DNA of 64,000 bases from positions 1 to 64,000 of the forward strand of contig CANEHT010000004.1 in NCBI GenBank assembly GCA_947427385.1, read 5' to 3'. Source of the stretch: an uncultured Clostridia bacterium. Its GTDB lineage: Bacteria > Bacillota > Clostridia > Lachnospirales > CAMVHY01. The notes below the pieces were generated by a model. That model did no database searches. It saw only the letters and a list, made by a program, of their open reading frames with translations, and was not told where the DNA came from. The stretch's first letter is position 1, and each line of letters starts with the position of its first letter. The translations under genes were made by a program, and so were the position numbers. Shown piece by piece: positions 24,525 to 33,712 of this stretch.

Positions 24525-25613
24525 TTAAACATTAAATCTAAAAACGATTACATCGCCGTCTTTTACAACATAATCTTTTCCTTCGATACGAACTAATCCA
24601 TTAGCTTTTGCATTCGTATAAGATTTACTTTCCATTAAATCATCATAAGTTATTACTTCCGCTTTAATAAATCCACGCTCAAAATCTGAATGAATTTTCC
24701 CGGCAGCTTGTGGCGCTTTCATCCCTTTAGTAATTGTCCATGCACGTGTTTCTTTTTCGCCCGCTGTCAAAAAACTTATAAGCCCAAGTAATTCATAACT
24801 TGCTTTGATTAATTTATCTAAGCCAGTTTCGGCAATACCAAGTTCTTCGAGAAATATTTTTTTCTCATCGTCTGAAAGTTCACTAATTTCTTCTTCAATT
24901 TTTGCACAAACTGTAAATACGCGTGAATTTTCAGCTTCAGAAAATTTCTTAACTTGTTCAACAAAATTATTTTTCCCACTAACTAAATCATTTTCGGAAA
25001 CATTTGCAGCGTACAAAACAGGCTTAAACGTGAGGAGTTCAAAAGTTTTTACGATTTCTTTTTCTTCATCAGTTAAGTTAACATTTATTGCACAAATTTC
25101 ATTATTAAATGCCGCTTTTAATTTTTCTAAAACGTTAACTTCTTTTTGCAATGATTTATCATTTTTCACTAGCTTTTGAACTTTCACAAGACGTTTTGTA
25201 ATTATATCCAAGTCGGATAAAATCAATTCCAAATTAATTGTTTGGATATCGCGCAGTGGATTAATTTCTCCATCAACATGAATAATATCAGAATCTTGAA
25301 AACATCTTACAACATGAATGATTGCATCAACTTGCCGAATATGCGATAAAAATTTATTTCCTAATCCTTCACCATTACTTGCACCTTTAACTAATCCGGC
25401 AATATCAACAAATTCGATAACGGCCGGAACAATTTGTTTGCAATTATATAAATTAGCAAGATTTTGTAGGCGATAATCTGGGACATTTACAAATCCTACA
25501 TTAGGGTCGATAGTACAAAAAGGATAGTTAGCTGATTCAATTTGTGCATTAGTTAGCGAATTAAATAATGTACTTTTACCGACATTAGGTAAACCGATAA
25601 TACCGAGTTTCAT
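24525..25613 (-). CDS. ychF: Redox-regulated ATPase YchF (OLA1 family)
   Basis: A 362-residue ribosome-associated ATPase of the Obg superfamily. G1 is GLPNVGKST, followed by YPFCTIDPNVG. G3 is FVDIAGLVKGASNGEGLGN, the specificity segment is AANVSEND (an Asn-x-x-Glu-type ATPase signature), and a TGS domain lies at the end (TAGEKETRAWTI ... DYVVKDGDVIVFRFNV). The ATG at 25613 has GAGAGG nine bases upstream; an in-frame ATG at 25622 abuts that site. Confidence 0.95.
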   Translation of the reverse strand: MKLGIIGLPNVGKSTLFNSLTNAQIESANYPFCTIDPNVGFVNVPDYRLQNLANLYNCKQIVPAVIEFVDIAGLVKGASNGEGLGNKFLSHIRQVDAIIHVVRCFQDSDIIHVDGEINPLRDIQTINLELILSDLDIITKRLVKVQKLVKNDKSLQKEVNVLEKLKAAFNNEICAINVNLTDEEKEIVKTFELLTFKPVLYAANVSENDLVSGKNNFVEQVKKFSEAENSRVFTVCAKIEEEISELSDDEKKIFLEELGIAETGLDKLIKASYELLGLISFLTAGEKETRAWTITKGMKAPQAAGKIHSDFERGFIKAEVITYDDLMESKSYTNAKANGLVRIEGKDYVVKDGDVIVFRFNV

Positions 25614-25705
25614 AAAATACATCCTCTCATACGTAATTTTGTCATTATAAATTAATAGGAGTTAAATATCAACGGTATTAATTAAATAACTCGTAGAAAA
25701 TAAAT

Positions 25706-25985
25706 TTTTACTTTTCTTTCAGAAAAAGAAATAAAACCATTCTTTTTTTTGTAAAAAAAAGAATCAAAAAAAACTTTATAAAAAACTTCGCGTATGCGAA
25801 GTTTTTTGTTAAGTTCTTTTATTTTACTTTTCTTTCAAGAAAAGTAAAGGTTTTAAAGAAATAACCCCCTTCTTTTTTTTGCGAAAAAAAGAATCAAAAA
25901 AAACTTTATAAAGAACTTCGCGTATGCGAAGTTTTTTTGTTAAGTTCTTTTATTTTACTTTTCTTTCAAGAAAAGTAAAGGTTTT
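25706..25985. repeat. Palindromic repeat, two tandem copies (B1, B2)
   Basis: This 376-base gap between ychF and the ECF ATPase holds two tandem copies, 130 bases apart, of a nested palindrome. Each has a core AACTTCGCGTATGCGAAGTT (25784-25803 and 25914-25932). Each also has an inner A/T-rich inverted stretch (TTCTTTTTTTTG..AAAAAAAGAATC) and a terminal ACTTTTCTTTCAAGAAAAGT hairpin. The copies differ at only a few positions. The shell matches the repeats at 1-90 and 59650-59805, whereas the core hairpin differs. Confidence 0.85.
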
Positions 25986-25989
25986 GAAG

Positions 25990-26790
25990 TTATTTAACTA
26001 TAATTAAATTTGCGAGAGTATCTGCAAGTTTTTGAAGTGATAAAGTTTTTTCAATTTCTATCCCATATCTCTTAAGCTCATTAATAAATTTAATAGTAAA
26101 TGGGAAATCATACATTGTTGTATTTTCATTACAAAAAATATTTTGTGGCGTATCATCAAAAATAATTTTACCTTTACTTAAAACAATAAGGCGGTCAAAT
26201 TTCGTAGCTTCTTCTACATCATGCGTAATAAATAAAATTGTTTTACCGTAATTTTTATTGAGTTTAATTACTTCATTTAGAAATTCATCTTTACTATCAA
26301 TCATTGACGTAGATTCATCAAAGATAATATAATCGGGATTAATTGCTAAGATACCGGCAACGGCAATTTTTTGTTTTTGTCCACCGGATAACATATCAAT
26401 TGAAGAATTTTTATATTGTTCCATCCCAACAATTTTAAGTGCATTCTCAACACGTATTTCTATATCATTAAGATTTAAATTTTGAGGGCCGAAAGCAATT
26501 TCTTCATCAACTATTGAAGAAACAATTTGGTTATCAGGATTTTGGAAGACCATTCCGACTTTCGCACGTATTTTAAAAATATTTTTGTCATCATCATAAT
26601 TTAAATTATCAGTAATAATTAAGCCAGATTTTTTTTTCAGTAAGCAATTTAATAATTGAGCGAGAGTAGATTTCCCAGAGCCATTTACTCCCATAATTGC
26701 AATAAGTTCACCATTTTTTATTTGGAGATTTATATCGTATAAGATATTTTTATCATTGTAATCGAAATACATATTTTTAATATCAATCAT
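25990..26790 (-). CDS. ECF-transporter-type ABC ATPase
   Basis: A 266-residue ATP-binding subunit of an energy-coupling-factor (vitamin or metal) importer, or a cobalt/nickel-type importer. Walker A is GVNGSGKST, the Q-loop region VFQNPDNQIV is the hallmark of EcfA, the signature is LSGGQKQK, Walker B is YIIFDESTS, and the switch His is in FITHD. Walker B ends in Glu-Ser as in EcfA proteins. No transmembrane EcfT or substrate-binding EcfS gene lies nearby, so its partners must be encoded elsewhere. The start is the ATG at 26790 after TAGGTG. Confidence 0.85.
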   Translation of the reverse strand: MIDIKNMYFDYNDKNILYDINLQIKNGELIAIMGVNGSGKSTLAQLLNCLLKKKSGLIITDNLNYDDDKNIFKIRAKVGMVFQNPDNQIVSSIVDEEIAFGPQNLNLNDIEIRVENALKIVGMEQYKNSSIDMLSGGQKQKIAVAGILAINPDYIIFDESTSMIDSKDEFLNEVIKLNKNYGKTILFITHDVEEATKFDRLIVLSKGKIIFDDTPQNIFCNENTTMYDFPFTIKFINELKRYGIEIEKTLSLQKLADTLANLIIVK

Positions 26791-26865
26791 TTTATTCACC
26801 TACATAGAAAATAAAATTTTTAACTGGTAAAATCAATAGGTTAAATAAATTAGGAGTTGAGGATT

Positions 26866-28944
26866 ATGAGTAATACTGAGAAATTATTTTCATATTCTTT
26901 TACGAATAAGGATTATCTAAATATCGAAGCAATATTTAGTGATGAGACACAAAATTTTGTCTCACCTATTAATATTAATTTTAATCAACCTTTTGAAATT
27001 ATGATACGAACTGCCAAAAATAATATCGATAAAATTTTTTTATGCTCTAATAATAATCGATTCCTAATGTATAAAAAAATTAGTGACGAAATTTTTGATT
27101 ACTTTTGTGTAAAAATTAATGGCTGTCAGTATCGTTTTGAATATTATTTCGAACTGCATCGTGAAAATAAAATCTATTTTTATAATAAACGTGGCCTCTA
27201 TGATATCTTAAATCCTGAGTATAATTTCGCCGTTATCCCTGGTTTTATTACTCCCGATTGGATTAAGGGTGCTGTTATGTATCAAATTTATGTCGATAGA
27301 TTTTATAATGGCGATGAAAAAAATGATGTCGTCGATAACGAATATATTTATTTGGGTAAGGCTGCAAAAAAAATTACGCCATGGAATACTCCAGTTTCTA
27401 CTGATGATGTTTGTAATTTTTATGGCGGTGATTTGCAAGGTATTATTGACAAATTAGATTACTTAGAAGATTTAGGAGTAGAAGTTATTTATTTAAATCC
27501 AATTTTTGTTTCGCCGAGCAATCATAAATATGATATACAAGATTATGATTACGTTGACCCACATTATGGGAAAATAGTTGAAGATAGCGGGGAAGCTTTA
27601 AGCTTAAATAATTTTAGCAATAAGTTTGCGTCAAAATATATTTGCAGAACAACTAATAAAAAAAATCTTGAAGCATCAAATCTTTTATTCATTAATTTAG
27701 TTTCACTAGCACATGCACGCGGTATAAAAATTATTTTGGACGGCGTTTTTAATCATTGTGGCGCATTTAATAAATGGATGGATAAAGAAAATTTTTACTA
27801 CGCTAATGGTTATCCAGTTGGCGCGTATCGTGATGAAAAAAGTTTGTATCATAATTATTTTAGTTGGTACGATAAAAATTGGCCCAATAATGATTGTTAT
27901 GAGAGTTGGTGGGGCTTCGATAATCATCCTAAATTAAATTATGAGAATTCTCCGCAACTTCTTGATTATATTATTAATCTCGCGGCAAAATGGGTTAGTC
28001 CTCCATTTAATGCTGATGGTTGGAGAATTGATGTAGCGGCTGACGTTGGTAAATCTCAAAATTTTAACCATGAATTCTGGAGAAAATTTCGTAGCTCTGT
28101 TAAAAATGCTAATCCTAATGCGGTTATTATTGCTGAACATTATGGTAATCCTAAAAGTTGGCTAATAGGTGACCAATGGGATTCCGTAATGAATTATGAT
28201 GCTTTTATGGAACCATTAACTTGGTTCCTAACTGGTATGGAAAAACATAGTGAAGATTTTAAGCCGAATAAATTATGTAACGCAATGGATTTTGAAAACT
28301 CAATGCGTTATTTTATGGCGCAATTTAATTTCCACTCACTTTATTGTGCAATGAATGAGTTATCAAATCATGACCATTCTCGTTTCTTAACTCGTACTAA
28401 TAAAATAGTTGGACGACTTGGTCAAAAAAATTCTAATGATGCCGATAAAAATATTGATAAAAATATAATGATGGAAGCAGTAGTTTTTCAAATGACATGG
28501 CCTGGATGCCCAACTATTTATTATGGAGATGAAGTTGGATTAACAGGTTGGTCGGATCCTGATAATCGTCGTCCTTTCCCATGGCATAATCAAGATAAAA
28601 TTTTACTTGCATTGCATAAATTTTTAGTAAGTCTTCATAAGAATAGTAAAACTTTAAAGCTTGGCTCACTTGAGTATCTACATTTGAATTACGGAATAAT
28701 TTCATTTGGGAGATGGCTCGGTAATGAAAAATTTATTATTGCGTTAAATAATAACGATACGGAAAAAGAAATAGAGATACCGGTTTGGAAAGCAAATGTA
28801 AAACCTAGTGAGAAACTTATTCAAATCCTTCTTACATCGCAAAATAATTTTGATACCTCAAAAAAAATTTATGAAATTACTGATGGCAATCTTCATTTGA
28901 TTTTAAAAAGTAAAAGTGCAATTATTTTGAAATCAATTGATTAA
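26866..28944 (+). CDS. Cytoplasmic GH13 alpha-glucan hydrolase (neopullulanase/cyclomaltodextrinase type)
   Basis: A 692-residue alpha-amylase-family enzyme without signal peptide. An N-terminal beta domain (~1-125) precedes the barrel. Conserved regions: DGVFNHCG (region I), DGWRIDVA with the Asp nucleophile near 390 (II), IIAEHYG with the acid/base Glu near 425 (III), and LSNHDHSRF with the transition-state Asp near 504 (IV). The YQIYVDRFYNGD and NPIFVSPSNHKYD segments are typical of the neopullulanase group. It would break down maltodextrins or stored glycogen in the cytoplasm. The ATG at 26866 has AGGAG nine bases upstream. The tail has a C-terminal beta domain. Confidence 0.9.
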   Translation: MSNTEKLFSYSFTNKDYLNIEAIFSDETQNFVSPININFNQPFEIMIRTAKNNIDKIFLCSNNNRFLMYKKISDEIFDYFCVKINGCQYRFEYYFELHRENKIYFYNKRGLYDILNPEYNFAVIPGFITPDWIKGAVMYQIYVDRFYNGDEKNDVVDNEYIYLGKAAKKITPWNTPVSTDDVCNFYGGDLQGIIDKLDYLEDLGVEVIYLNPIFVSPSNHKYDIQDYDYVDPHYGKIVEDSGEALSLNNFSNKFASKYICRTTNKKNLEASNLLFINLVSLAHARGIKIILDGVFNHCGAFNKWMDKENFYYANGYPVGAYRDEKSLYHNYFSWYDKNWPNNDCYESWWGFDNHPKLNYENSPQLLDYIINLAAKWVSPPFNADGWRIDVAADVGKSQNFNHEFWRKFRSSVKNANPNAVIIAEHYGNPKSWLIGDQWDSVMNYDAFMEPLTWFLTGMEKHSEDFKPNKLCNAMDFENSMRYFMAQFNFHSLYCAMNELSNHDHSRFLTRTNKIVGRLGQKNSNDADKNIDKNIMMEAVVFQMTWPGCPTIYYGDEVGLTGWSDPDNRRPFPWHNQDKILLALHKFLVSLHKNSKTLKLGSLEYLHLNYGIISFGRWLGNEKFIIALNNNDTEKEIEIPVWKANVKPSEKLIQILLTSQNNFDTSKKIYEITDGNLHLILKSKSAIILKSID

Positions 28945-28945
28945 T

Positions 28946-28974
28946 TTGATAAATCACAAAAAATCTTGTAAAAT
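28946..28974 (+). promoter_or_regulatory. Promoter of the unknown gene at 29010
   Basis: TTGATA (28946-28951) and TAAAAT (28969-28974) with a 17-base spacer, just after the GH13 stop codon. Confidence 0.65.
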
Positions 28975-29009
28975 AAAATTATGATAAAAAAATTGTGGGG
29001 GCATGGAAA

Positions 29010-30197
29010 GTGGAACTGACAAAAACTTTTGAGCAGTTTATTAAAAAGTACGTTGGTGAAGGAGCAAGGTACTATGATTTACAGACACAGGGTGGGATTT
29101 TGGTTGACTTTGAATTTTTGCCGGAAGAAGAAAAATTAAAATTTACGGTTGAACAAGCAGAAAAAATTGAAAATGATGAATTTGTTATAAAACATTTTCA
29201 TTATATAACAGTTTCTGAAATGAAAATTAACAATAAAAATGCAAATGAAAAGTTGTGTGAATTAGCTAAAAAAATTGATTCAAAAAATGATAATTTATTT
29301 AATTTAAATAATTTTTTGATATATTATTTTTCAAAACCTAATTCTAACTCTAAAATGATTTTAAGTAAATTTAATTTTAATTATTTTAGAAATGACAAAA
29401 TAAAATTTTTAATTAAGTATAAAGAATTTTTTCCTTTCATAAACGATTTGTTAAAACAAAAGTATAAAGATTTTGAATGTGAAGATTTTTTATTGGAGAT
29501 TAAACAAAATCCCCAGAATTTTTTTGATTATTTAGCGAAAAAAAAGAGTGAAATGTATTATAGGTATGATTTGTTGATAATTTATTTTTATATTCATATG
29601 AAATTTGAGGAACAAACGCCTGAAAGATTTGGAAAATTAAGTAGTGCGGAAAAAAATAATGTGATTATTTATGCTGAAAATAATAAATCGATAAATATTA
29701 CGAAAGAACATGTTGATTTAATAATTGGTGAAAGTGATTTCTGTGAAGGAATGAGAGTAAACGCACAAAAAATTTTAGATTTCAGAAATAAACAAGCACA
29801 ATATGCTCAAAATGTTCAAGCAAAAGAAATTGAAGAAAACAAATCTAATAAAATTTGTGAAGTAATAAAATTATTTTTTGCAACTTTATTTTCACTTGGA
29901 AGTAGCGCTAGCATAATTATTGGAGCAATAGCCCTTGCAAGCTTATTGACATTGCCATTTAGTCCTTTGATTCTTGTTTGCATTGGCGTACCAGTTTTGA
30001 TAATTGGAGTATATTTTTTTGGTAAATCGGTAAAAAATTTACGAAATTTAATTTTGATAATGAAGCAACCAAATGTAAAAGAAGAAAATGATGACAACTC
30101 TGCCATTTCAAAAGAAAATAATAAAGATGAAAATAATATTTCAAGACCTGAATTTCAAGAAGAGGAAGAAGATAAAAGCGAAATTGATTTTGAATAA
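29010..30197 (+). CDS. Unknown protein with C-terminal hydrophobic hairpin (effector candidate)
   Basis: A 395-residue protein of no family I recognise. The first ~280 residues are Lys/Asn-rich and helical. A single bilobed hydrophobic block follows (about 285-350; FATLFSLGSSASIIIGAIAL ... LILVCIGVPVLIIGVYFFG) that would form a two-helix membrane hairpin. The C-terminus is very acidic (EFQEEEEDKSEIDFE). No signal peptide is present. This layout recalls membrane-inserting effectors such as chlamydial Inc proteins, but I see no sequence similarity. GTG at 29010 follows GGGGG by ~8 bases; GTG at 28995 is the alternative. It is monocistronic with its own promoter and terminator. Confidence 0.65.
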   Translation: MELTKTFEQFIKKYVGEGARYYDLQTQGGILVDFEFLPEEEKLKFTVEQAEKIENDEFVIKHFHYITVSEMKINNKNANEKLCELAKKIDSKNDNLFNLNNFLIYYFSKPNSNSKMILSKFNFNYFRNDKIKFLIKYKEFFPFINDLLKQKYKDFECEDFLLEIKQNPQNFFDYLAKKKSEMYYRYDLLIIYFYIHMKFEEQTPERFGKLSSAEKNNVIIYAENNKSINITKEHVDLIIGESDFCEGMRVNAQKILDFRNKQAQYAQNVQAKEIEENKSNKICEVIKLFFATLFSLGSSASIIIGAIALASLLTLPFSPLILVCIGVPVLIIGVYFFGKSVKNLRNLILIMKQPNVKEENDDNSAISKENNKDENNISRPEFQEEEEDKSEIDFE

Positions 30198-30211
30198 TTA
30201 ATAGAAAAAAA

Positions 30212-30247
30212 GCTTTTTGATAATAAATTTTATCAAAAAGTTTTTTT
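30212..30247 (+). terminator. Intrinsic terminator
   Basis: CTTTTTGATAA / TTATCAAAAAG hairpin followed by T7, 15 bases after the stop codon of the 29010 gene. Confidence 0.85.
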
Positions 30248-30275
30248 GTTGGTAGAAATTTTTTAAATTAATTTT

Positions 30276-31361
30276 TTATATTTCTGGTACATCTGAATTT
30301 TCAATATAAATTTGCAGAGATTCAGTAATTTCATCTTCTATTATAGTATCTTTTAAGCCAAATTTTCTGTACAAATAAACTCGAATTTCTTTTACATCAT
30401 TATCTATTTTAAAATTTCGTGAATAGCTATTAAAATCTTCTTTCTCAACTTTTAAACTATGTTCGCCGTAATTTAATAATATTGGTTCAGAAGCGGAAGA
30501 TTTTTTATCATCGATATAAACTGTACAATCATCTTCATTTATTTTCAATTTAAGTATTCCGAATTTGAATTGTACGTTTGACAAATCTAATTCAACTTTA
30601 CTATTGTCATTTATAAAAAAATCTTTATTATATGTTTCGATATTGTCGCCCGTAATTGAAATATTGTGATGGCCTTCAGGTAATTCCAAAGTTTTTGTAT
30701 CGTTGAGGAGCATTGGAGATTTTGAATCAACTTTCAAAATTCCACCAATTATTTTATCGGCGTTTAAAAAATTTACAGTTCCATAGCCTTTATTAATTTC
30801 TATTGCGCAAATATTTTCATCGATACCGCAAATTGTAATAACGCTCAAAGGATTTATTTGTCTAATATCGTACAAATTATCTTTATACATTACGAGGACA
30901 TTTTCACCGAACGAATATTTTTTACCGTCGTAGTAAAGATAATTTGAATTATAATCGAATTTAAAATTATTTACGTGGCTTTTTTTCCATGAATTTTTAT
31001 TTATAGTTAAAGATTTTATTTTAGAATTATCGGAAACGGCGTCAACAATCATACCGATGGAAAGTTTTGAGCGTGGTATTGTAAAATTATCTTTATCATA
31101 AATTTCGACGTTGTCACTAATTTTTATAAAACTTTCTGTATTCATGTTAAAAATTTTTATCGAATCGTTGTCAATTTTATTTATAACTGCTGTGAATTTA
31201 TTTATTGTTGGAAGAGTTGGAGCGGCTTGTTGAGTTTCAGGCGTAGTAGAAAAAAATTTAAATGCAAAATAAAATGACCCACAAAAAATAAATATTCCAA
31301 TCCCAAGCGTTATTAAATAAAAAATTATAGGATTACTTTTTTCTCGTTTTTCTTTTCGCAT
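30276..31361 (-). CDS. Membrane-anchored PEGA-domain protein
   Basis: A 361-residue protein with a basic N-terminus, one membrane helix (residues ~12-37), a Thr/Pro linker and an extracytoplasmic beta-rich region. Two PEGA-like repeats can be seen in the C-terminal half (LPEGHHNISITGDNIETYNK and LNYGEHSLKVEKEDFNSYSR). The family is a surface-exposed module of unknown biochemical role, often carbohydrate- or wall-associated. The ATG at 31361 is favoured, with TGGTG upstream. Confidence 0.75.
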   Translation of the reverse strand: MRKEKREKSNPIIFYLITLGIGIFIFCGSFYFAFKFFSTTPETQQAAPTLPTINKFTAVINKIDNDSIKIFNMNTESFIKISDNVEIYDKDNFTIPRSKLSIGMIVDAVSDNSKIKSLTINKNSWKKSHVNNFKFDYNSNYLYYDGKKYSFGENVLVMYKDNLYDIRQINPLSVITICGIDENICAIEINKGYGTVNFLNADKIIGGILKVDSKSPMLLNDTKTLELPEGHHNISITGDNIETYNKDFFINDNSKVELDLSNVQFKFGILKLKINEDDCTVYIDDKKSSASEPILLNYGEHSLKVEKEDFNSYSRNFKIDNDVKEIRVYLYRKFGLKDTIIEDEITESLQIYIENSDVPEI

Positions 31362-31464
31362 TTTTTTCACCAAAAATTTTTTTTTAATATGTTATTGCAA
31401 AAAAAATCCTCAGTCAAGTTTTTACATTTTTATGATATAATTTTATTGCAAAAGGAGATTTTAA

Positions 31465-32172
31465 ATGAGATTGCAAAAATTTTTATCTGCTGCCGGTATC
31501 GCTTCACGTAGAAAATCTGAGGAATTAATAAAAAATGGATTGGTAAAAGTTAATGGCAAAATCGTTACCGAATTAGGAATAAAAATTTCGCCCTACGACA
31601 GTATCTTTTATCGTGGCAAACAATTAAAATTGCAAAAACATATTTACATTATGCTCAATAAACCTGTGGGATATGTTACAACTTTACACGATGAGTTTAA
31701 TCGTCCAAATATTTTACAACTTGTAAAAATTCCGCAGCGAATATTTCCAGTAGGTCGCCTCGATTATAATACTTCGGGGCTTTTATTATTAACAAATGAT
31801 GGTGAATTGACGTACAAATTAACGCACCCTAAGCATAATATAAATAAGACATACGTGGCAAAAATTAAAGGTGAAATTAAAAAAAATGAGTGCAATCAAT
31901 TTGAAAACGGTTTGATTATCGACGGACGTAAAACTGCTCCGGCACAAATTAAAATTATTAACTCAAACAAATTTTATTCTGTCGTACAAATAAAAATTCA
32001 TGAAGGCCGTAATCGTCAAATTAGAAAAATGTGCGCGGCTATCAATCATTCTGTAATTGAATTGAAACGAACTCACATTGGTAAATTAAAATTGGATATC
32101 AATAGTGGTTGTTACAGAATTTTAACGGAAAATGAAATCGATTATCTCAAATCTTTAGAAGGTGAGAAATAG
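31465..32172 (+). CDS. rluB: Ribosomal large subunit pseudouridine synthase B-type
   Basis: A 235-residue RsuA/RluB-family enzyme that makes pseudouridine in 23S (or 16S) rRNA. An S4 RNA-binding domain is at residues 1-60 (RLQKFLSAAGIASRRKSEEL), and the catalytic Asp lies in GRLDYNTSGLLLLTNDG near residue 100. The C-terminal motif is IHEGRNRQIRKMC. AAAGGAG precedes the ATG. It abuts the symporter gene downstream. Confidence 0.92.
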   Translation: MRLQKFLSAAGIASRRKSEELIKNGLVKVNGKIVTELGIKISPYDSIFYRGKQLKLQKHIYIMLNKPVGYVTTLHDEFNRPNILQLVKIPQRIFPVGRLDYNTSGLLLLTNDGELTYKLTHPKHNINKTYVAKIKGEIKKNECNQFENGLIIDGRKTAPAQIKIINSNKFYSVVQIKIHEGRNRQIRKMCAAINHSVIELKRTHIGKLKLDINSGCYRILTENEIDYLKSLEGEK

Positions 32173-33411
32173 ATGCGAAAAATTTCGCTGGCAAAAAAAA
32201 TTTTTATCGCCCTTATACTTGGTTGTGTGTGTGGAATAATTTTTAATCTTGTGCCAAAAAATTTTGATATTTTACTTGAAATTATAAATTTAATCGGACA
32301 AATTTTTACGAATTTAATTAAGTCAATGGTTGTGCCATTAGTTTTTGTAAGCATCGCACTTGGTATTGCATCGATTGGAGATTTGAAAAAGTTGGGAAGT
32401 GTCGGTTCAAAAATTATTGCGTTTTATTTTGGAACGACAGCTTTAGCCGTAAGTTTCGCAATTTTTTTTGCTAAGCTTATAAATCCCGATACGAGTTTTT
32501 ATATTAAAAATGTGCCGGAAATTTCGACGGATATTCATGAAAAAATAAGTGTGTCGAAAATTATTTTGGACATAATTCCGACAAATCCTATTGAAGCTTT
32601 GGCGCAGGGAAGTATGTTGCAAATTATTTTTTTTGCGATATTGATAGGGATTGGGATAACGCTTGCAAATGAAAAAGGTACGCCGGTAAAAAAATTATTT
32701 GAGTCGCTCAACGAAATTAATTTAAAACTTGTAGCAATGATAATGAATTTTGCACCGATTGGCGTTTTCGCACTGATTACTTATTCTTTCGCAAGCTTTG
32801 GATTAGATATTATTCCATCGATTTCAAAATATTTATTTGTAACATATTTGGCGCTGTTTTTTCACGCAGTTGTTATTTATAATTTAATGCTAAAGATTTG
32901 GACGAAGCTTGATATTAAAAAATTTTGGAAGAAATTTTGGCCGGTAGCAGGTGTAGCTTTTTCGACTTCATCGTCAAATGCAGCATTACCTATTTCAATT
33001 GAAGCAGCAGATAAGATGGGAGTCTCACGTGATATTTCATCATTTACATTATCGCTTGGCTCGACAATAAATATGAATGGAACTGCAATTATGCACGGAA
33101 TAACGGTAATTTTTTTGGCGAATGTCTATCATATAGATTTAAGTCTTTCAGATTTAATTAAAGTTGTTTTGATGTCGACACTAGCATCTGTTGGAACAGC
33201 AGGGGTTCCCGGAGTTGGAATGTTAATGCTCGCAATGGTTTTGGAACTCGCAAATATTCCTGTTAGTGCAATAGGTTTAGTACTTGGTATCGATAGGATT
33301 CTTGATGCGGGCAGGACGGTAGTAAATGTTATGGGAGATTGCGTTTGTACTCTTATTGTTGCGGTAATGGAAAATGATTTAGATGAAAAAAAATTTAATG
33401 CAGATGTATAA
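32173..33411 (+). CDS. Dicarboxylate/amino acid:cation symporter (DAACS family)
   Basis: A 412-residue sodium- or proton-coupled importer of glutamate, aspartate or C4-dicarboxylates, with eight membrane helices and two re-entrant hairpins. Family motifs: SSSNAALPISIEAADKMGVS, LGSTINMNGTAI, GTAGVPGVGM, and DRILDAGRTVVNVMGD, which holds the Asp and Arg that read the substrate (Arg suggests an acidic substrate). It begins immediately after the rluB stop codon, with AAGGTGAG in the end of rluB as ribosome-binding site. Confidence 0.9.
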   Translation: MRKISLAKKIFIALILGCVCGIIFNLVPKNFDILLEIINLIGQIFTNLIKSMVVPLVFVSIALGIASIGDLKKLGSVGSKIIAFYFGTTALAVSFAIFFAKLINPDTSFYIKNVPEISTDIHEKISVSKIILDIIPTNPIEALAQGSMLQIIFFAILIGIGITLANEKGTPVKKLFESLNEINLKLVAMIMNFAPIGVFALITYSFASFGLDIIPSISKYLFVTYLALFFHAVVIYNLMLKIWTKLDIKKFWKKFWPVAGVAFSTSSSNAALPISIEAADKMGVSRDISSFTLSLGSTINMNGTAIMHGITVIFLANVYHIDLSLSDLIKVVLMSTLASVGTAGVPGVGMLMLAMVLELANIPVSAIGLVLGIDRILDAGRTVVNVMGDCVCTLIVAVMENDLDEKKFNADV

Positions 33412-33439
33412 AAAAATTTTTGTGCGCAATAATATTTAT

Positions 33440-33467
33440 CGTAGAGATAAAAATCCTCTATGTTTTT
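33440..33467 (+). terminator. Terminator after the symporter gene
   Basis: CGTAGAG / CTCTATG hairpin (one G-U) followed by T5. The flanking CGCAATAA and TTATTGAGCG could pair around it. Confidence 0.6.
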
Positions 33468-33504
33468 AGTTCGCACTTTATTGAGCGAAGGGAGGTTAAT
33501 TATT

Positions 33505-33579
33505 ATGAACGATAATAAAAATGATAAGTATACTGAAGAAGCAAATTCTTCTGACAAAAAAAATAAAAATAGTAAATAA
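33505..33579 (+). CDS. Possible 24-residue polar peptide
   Basis: ATG with a strong ribosome-binding site (GGGAGG, 8 bases upstream), 24 codons, all Asn/Asp/Lys/Ser/Glu/Thr, then TAA and a strong terminator four bases later. The compact gene-like package (site, frame, terminator) supports translation, but a peptide this short cannot be confirmed from one sequence. No similarity was recognised. Confidence 0.45.
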   Translation: MNDNKNDKYTEEANSSDKKNKNSK

Positions 33580-33583
33580 TAAA

Positions 33584-33630
33584 AAGGAATGCAAGCTTAT
33601 GGAGCTAAGTTTGCATTCCTTATTTTTTTT
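33584..33630 (+). terminator. Strong intrinsic terminator
   Basis: AAGGAATGCAA / TTTGCATTCCTT stem with a 15-base loop and a following run of eight Ts. Confidence 0.88.
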
Positions 33631-33639
33631 TACATAAAT

Positions 33640-33672
33640 TAAAAATGCAGAAATATTAATCTCTGCATTTTA
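33640..33672 (-). terminator. Terminator of the 33713 gene
   Basis: On the minus strand AAAATGCAGA / TCTGCATTTTT, ending in a T-run, about 40 bases past the stop codon. Confidence 0.75.
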
Positions 33673-33712
33673 AAAATGTTGAGGAAATAATTTCTTTTGA
33701 ATTTTTTGCTTA

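Noticed and set aside
25706..25985. Repeats that might be a small CRISPR array
   Set aside because: Only two copies, the repeated unit is long and palindromic throughout, there are no unique spacers between short repeats, and no cas genes are present.
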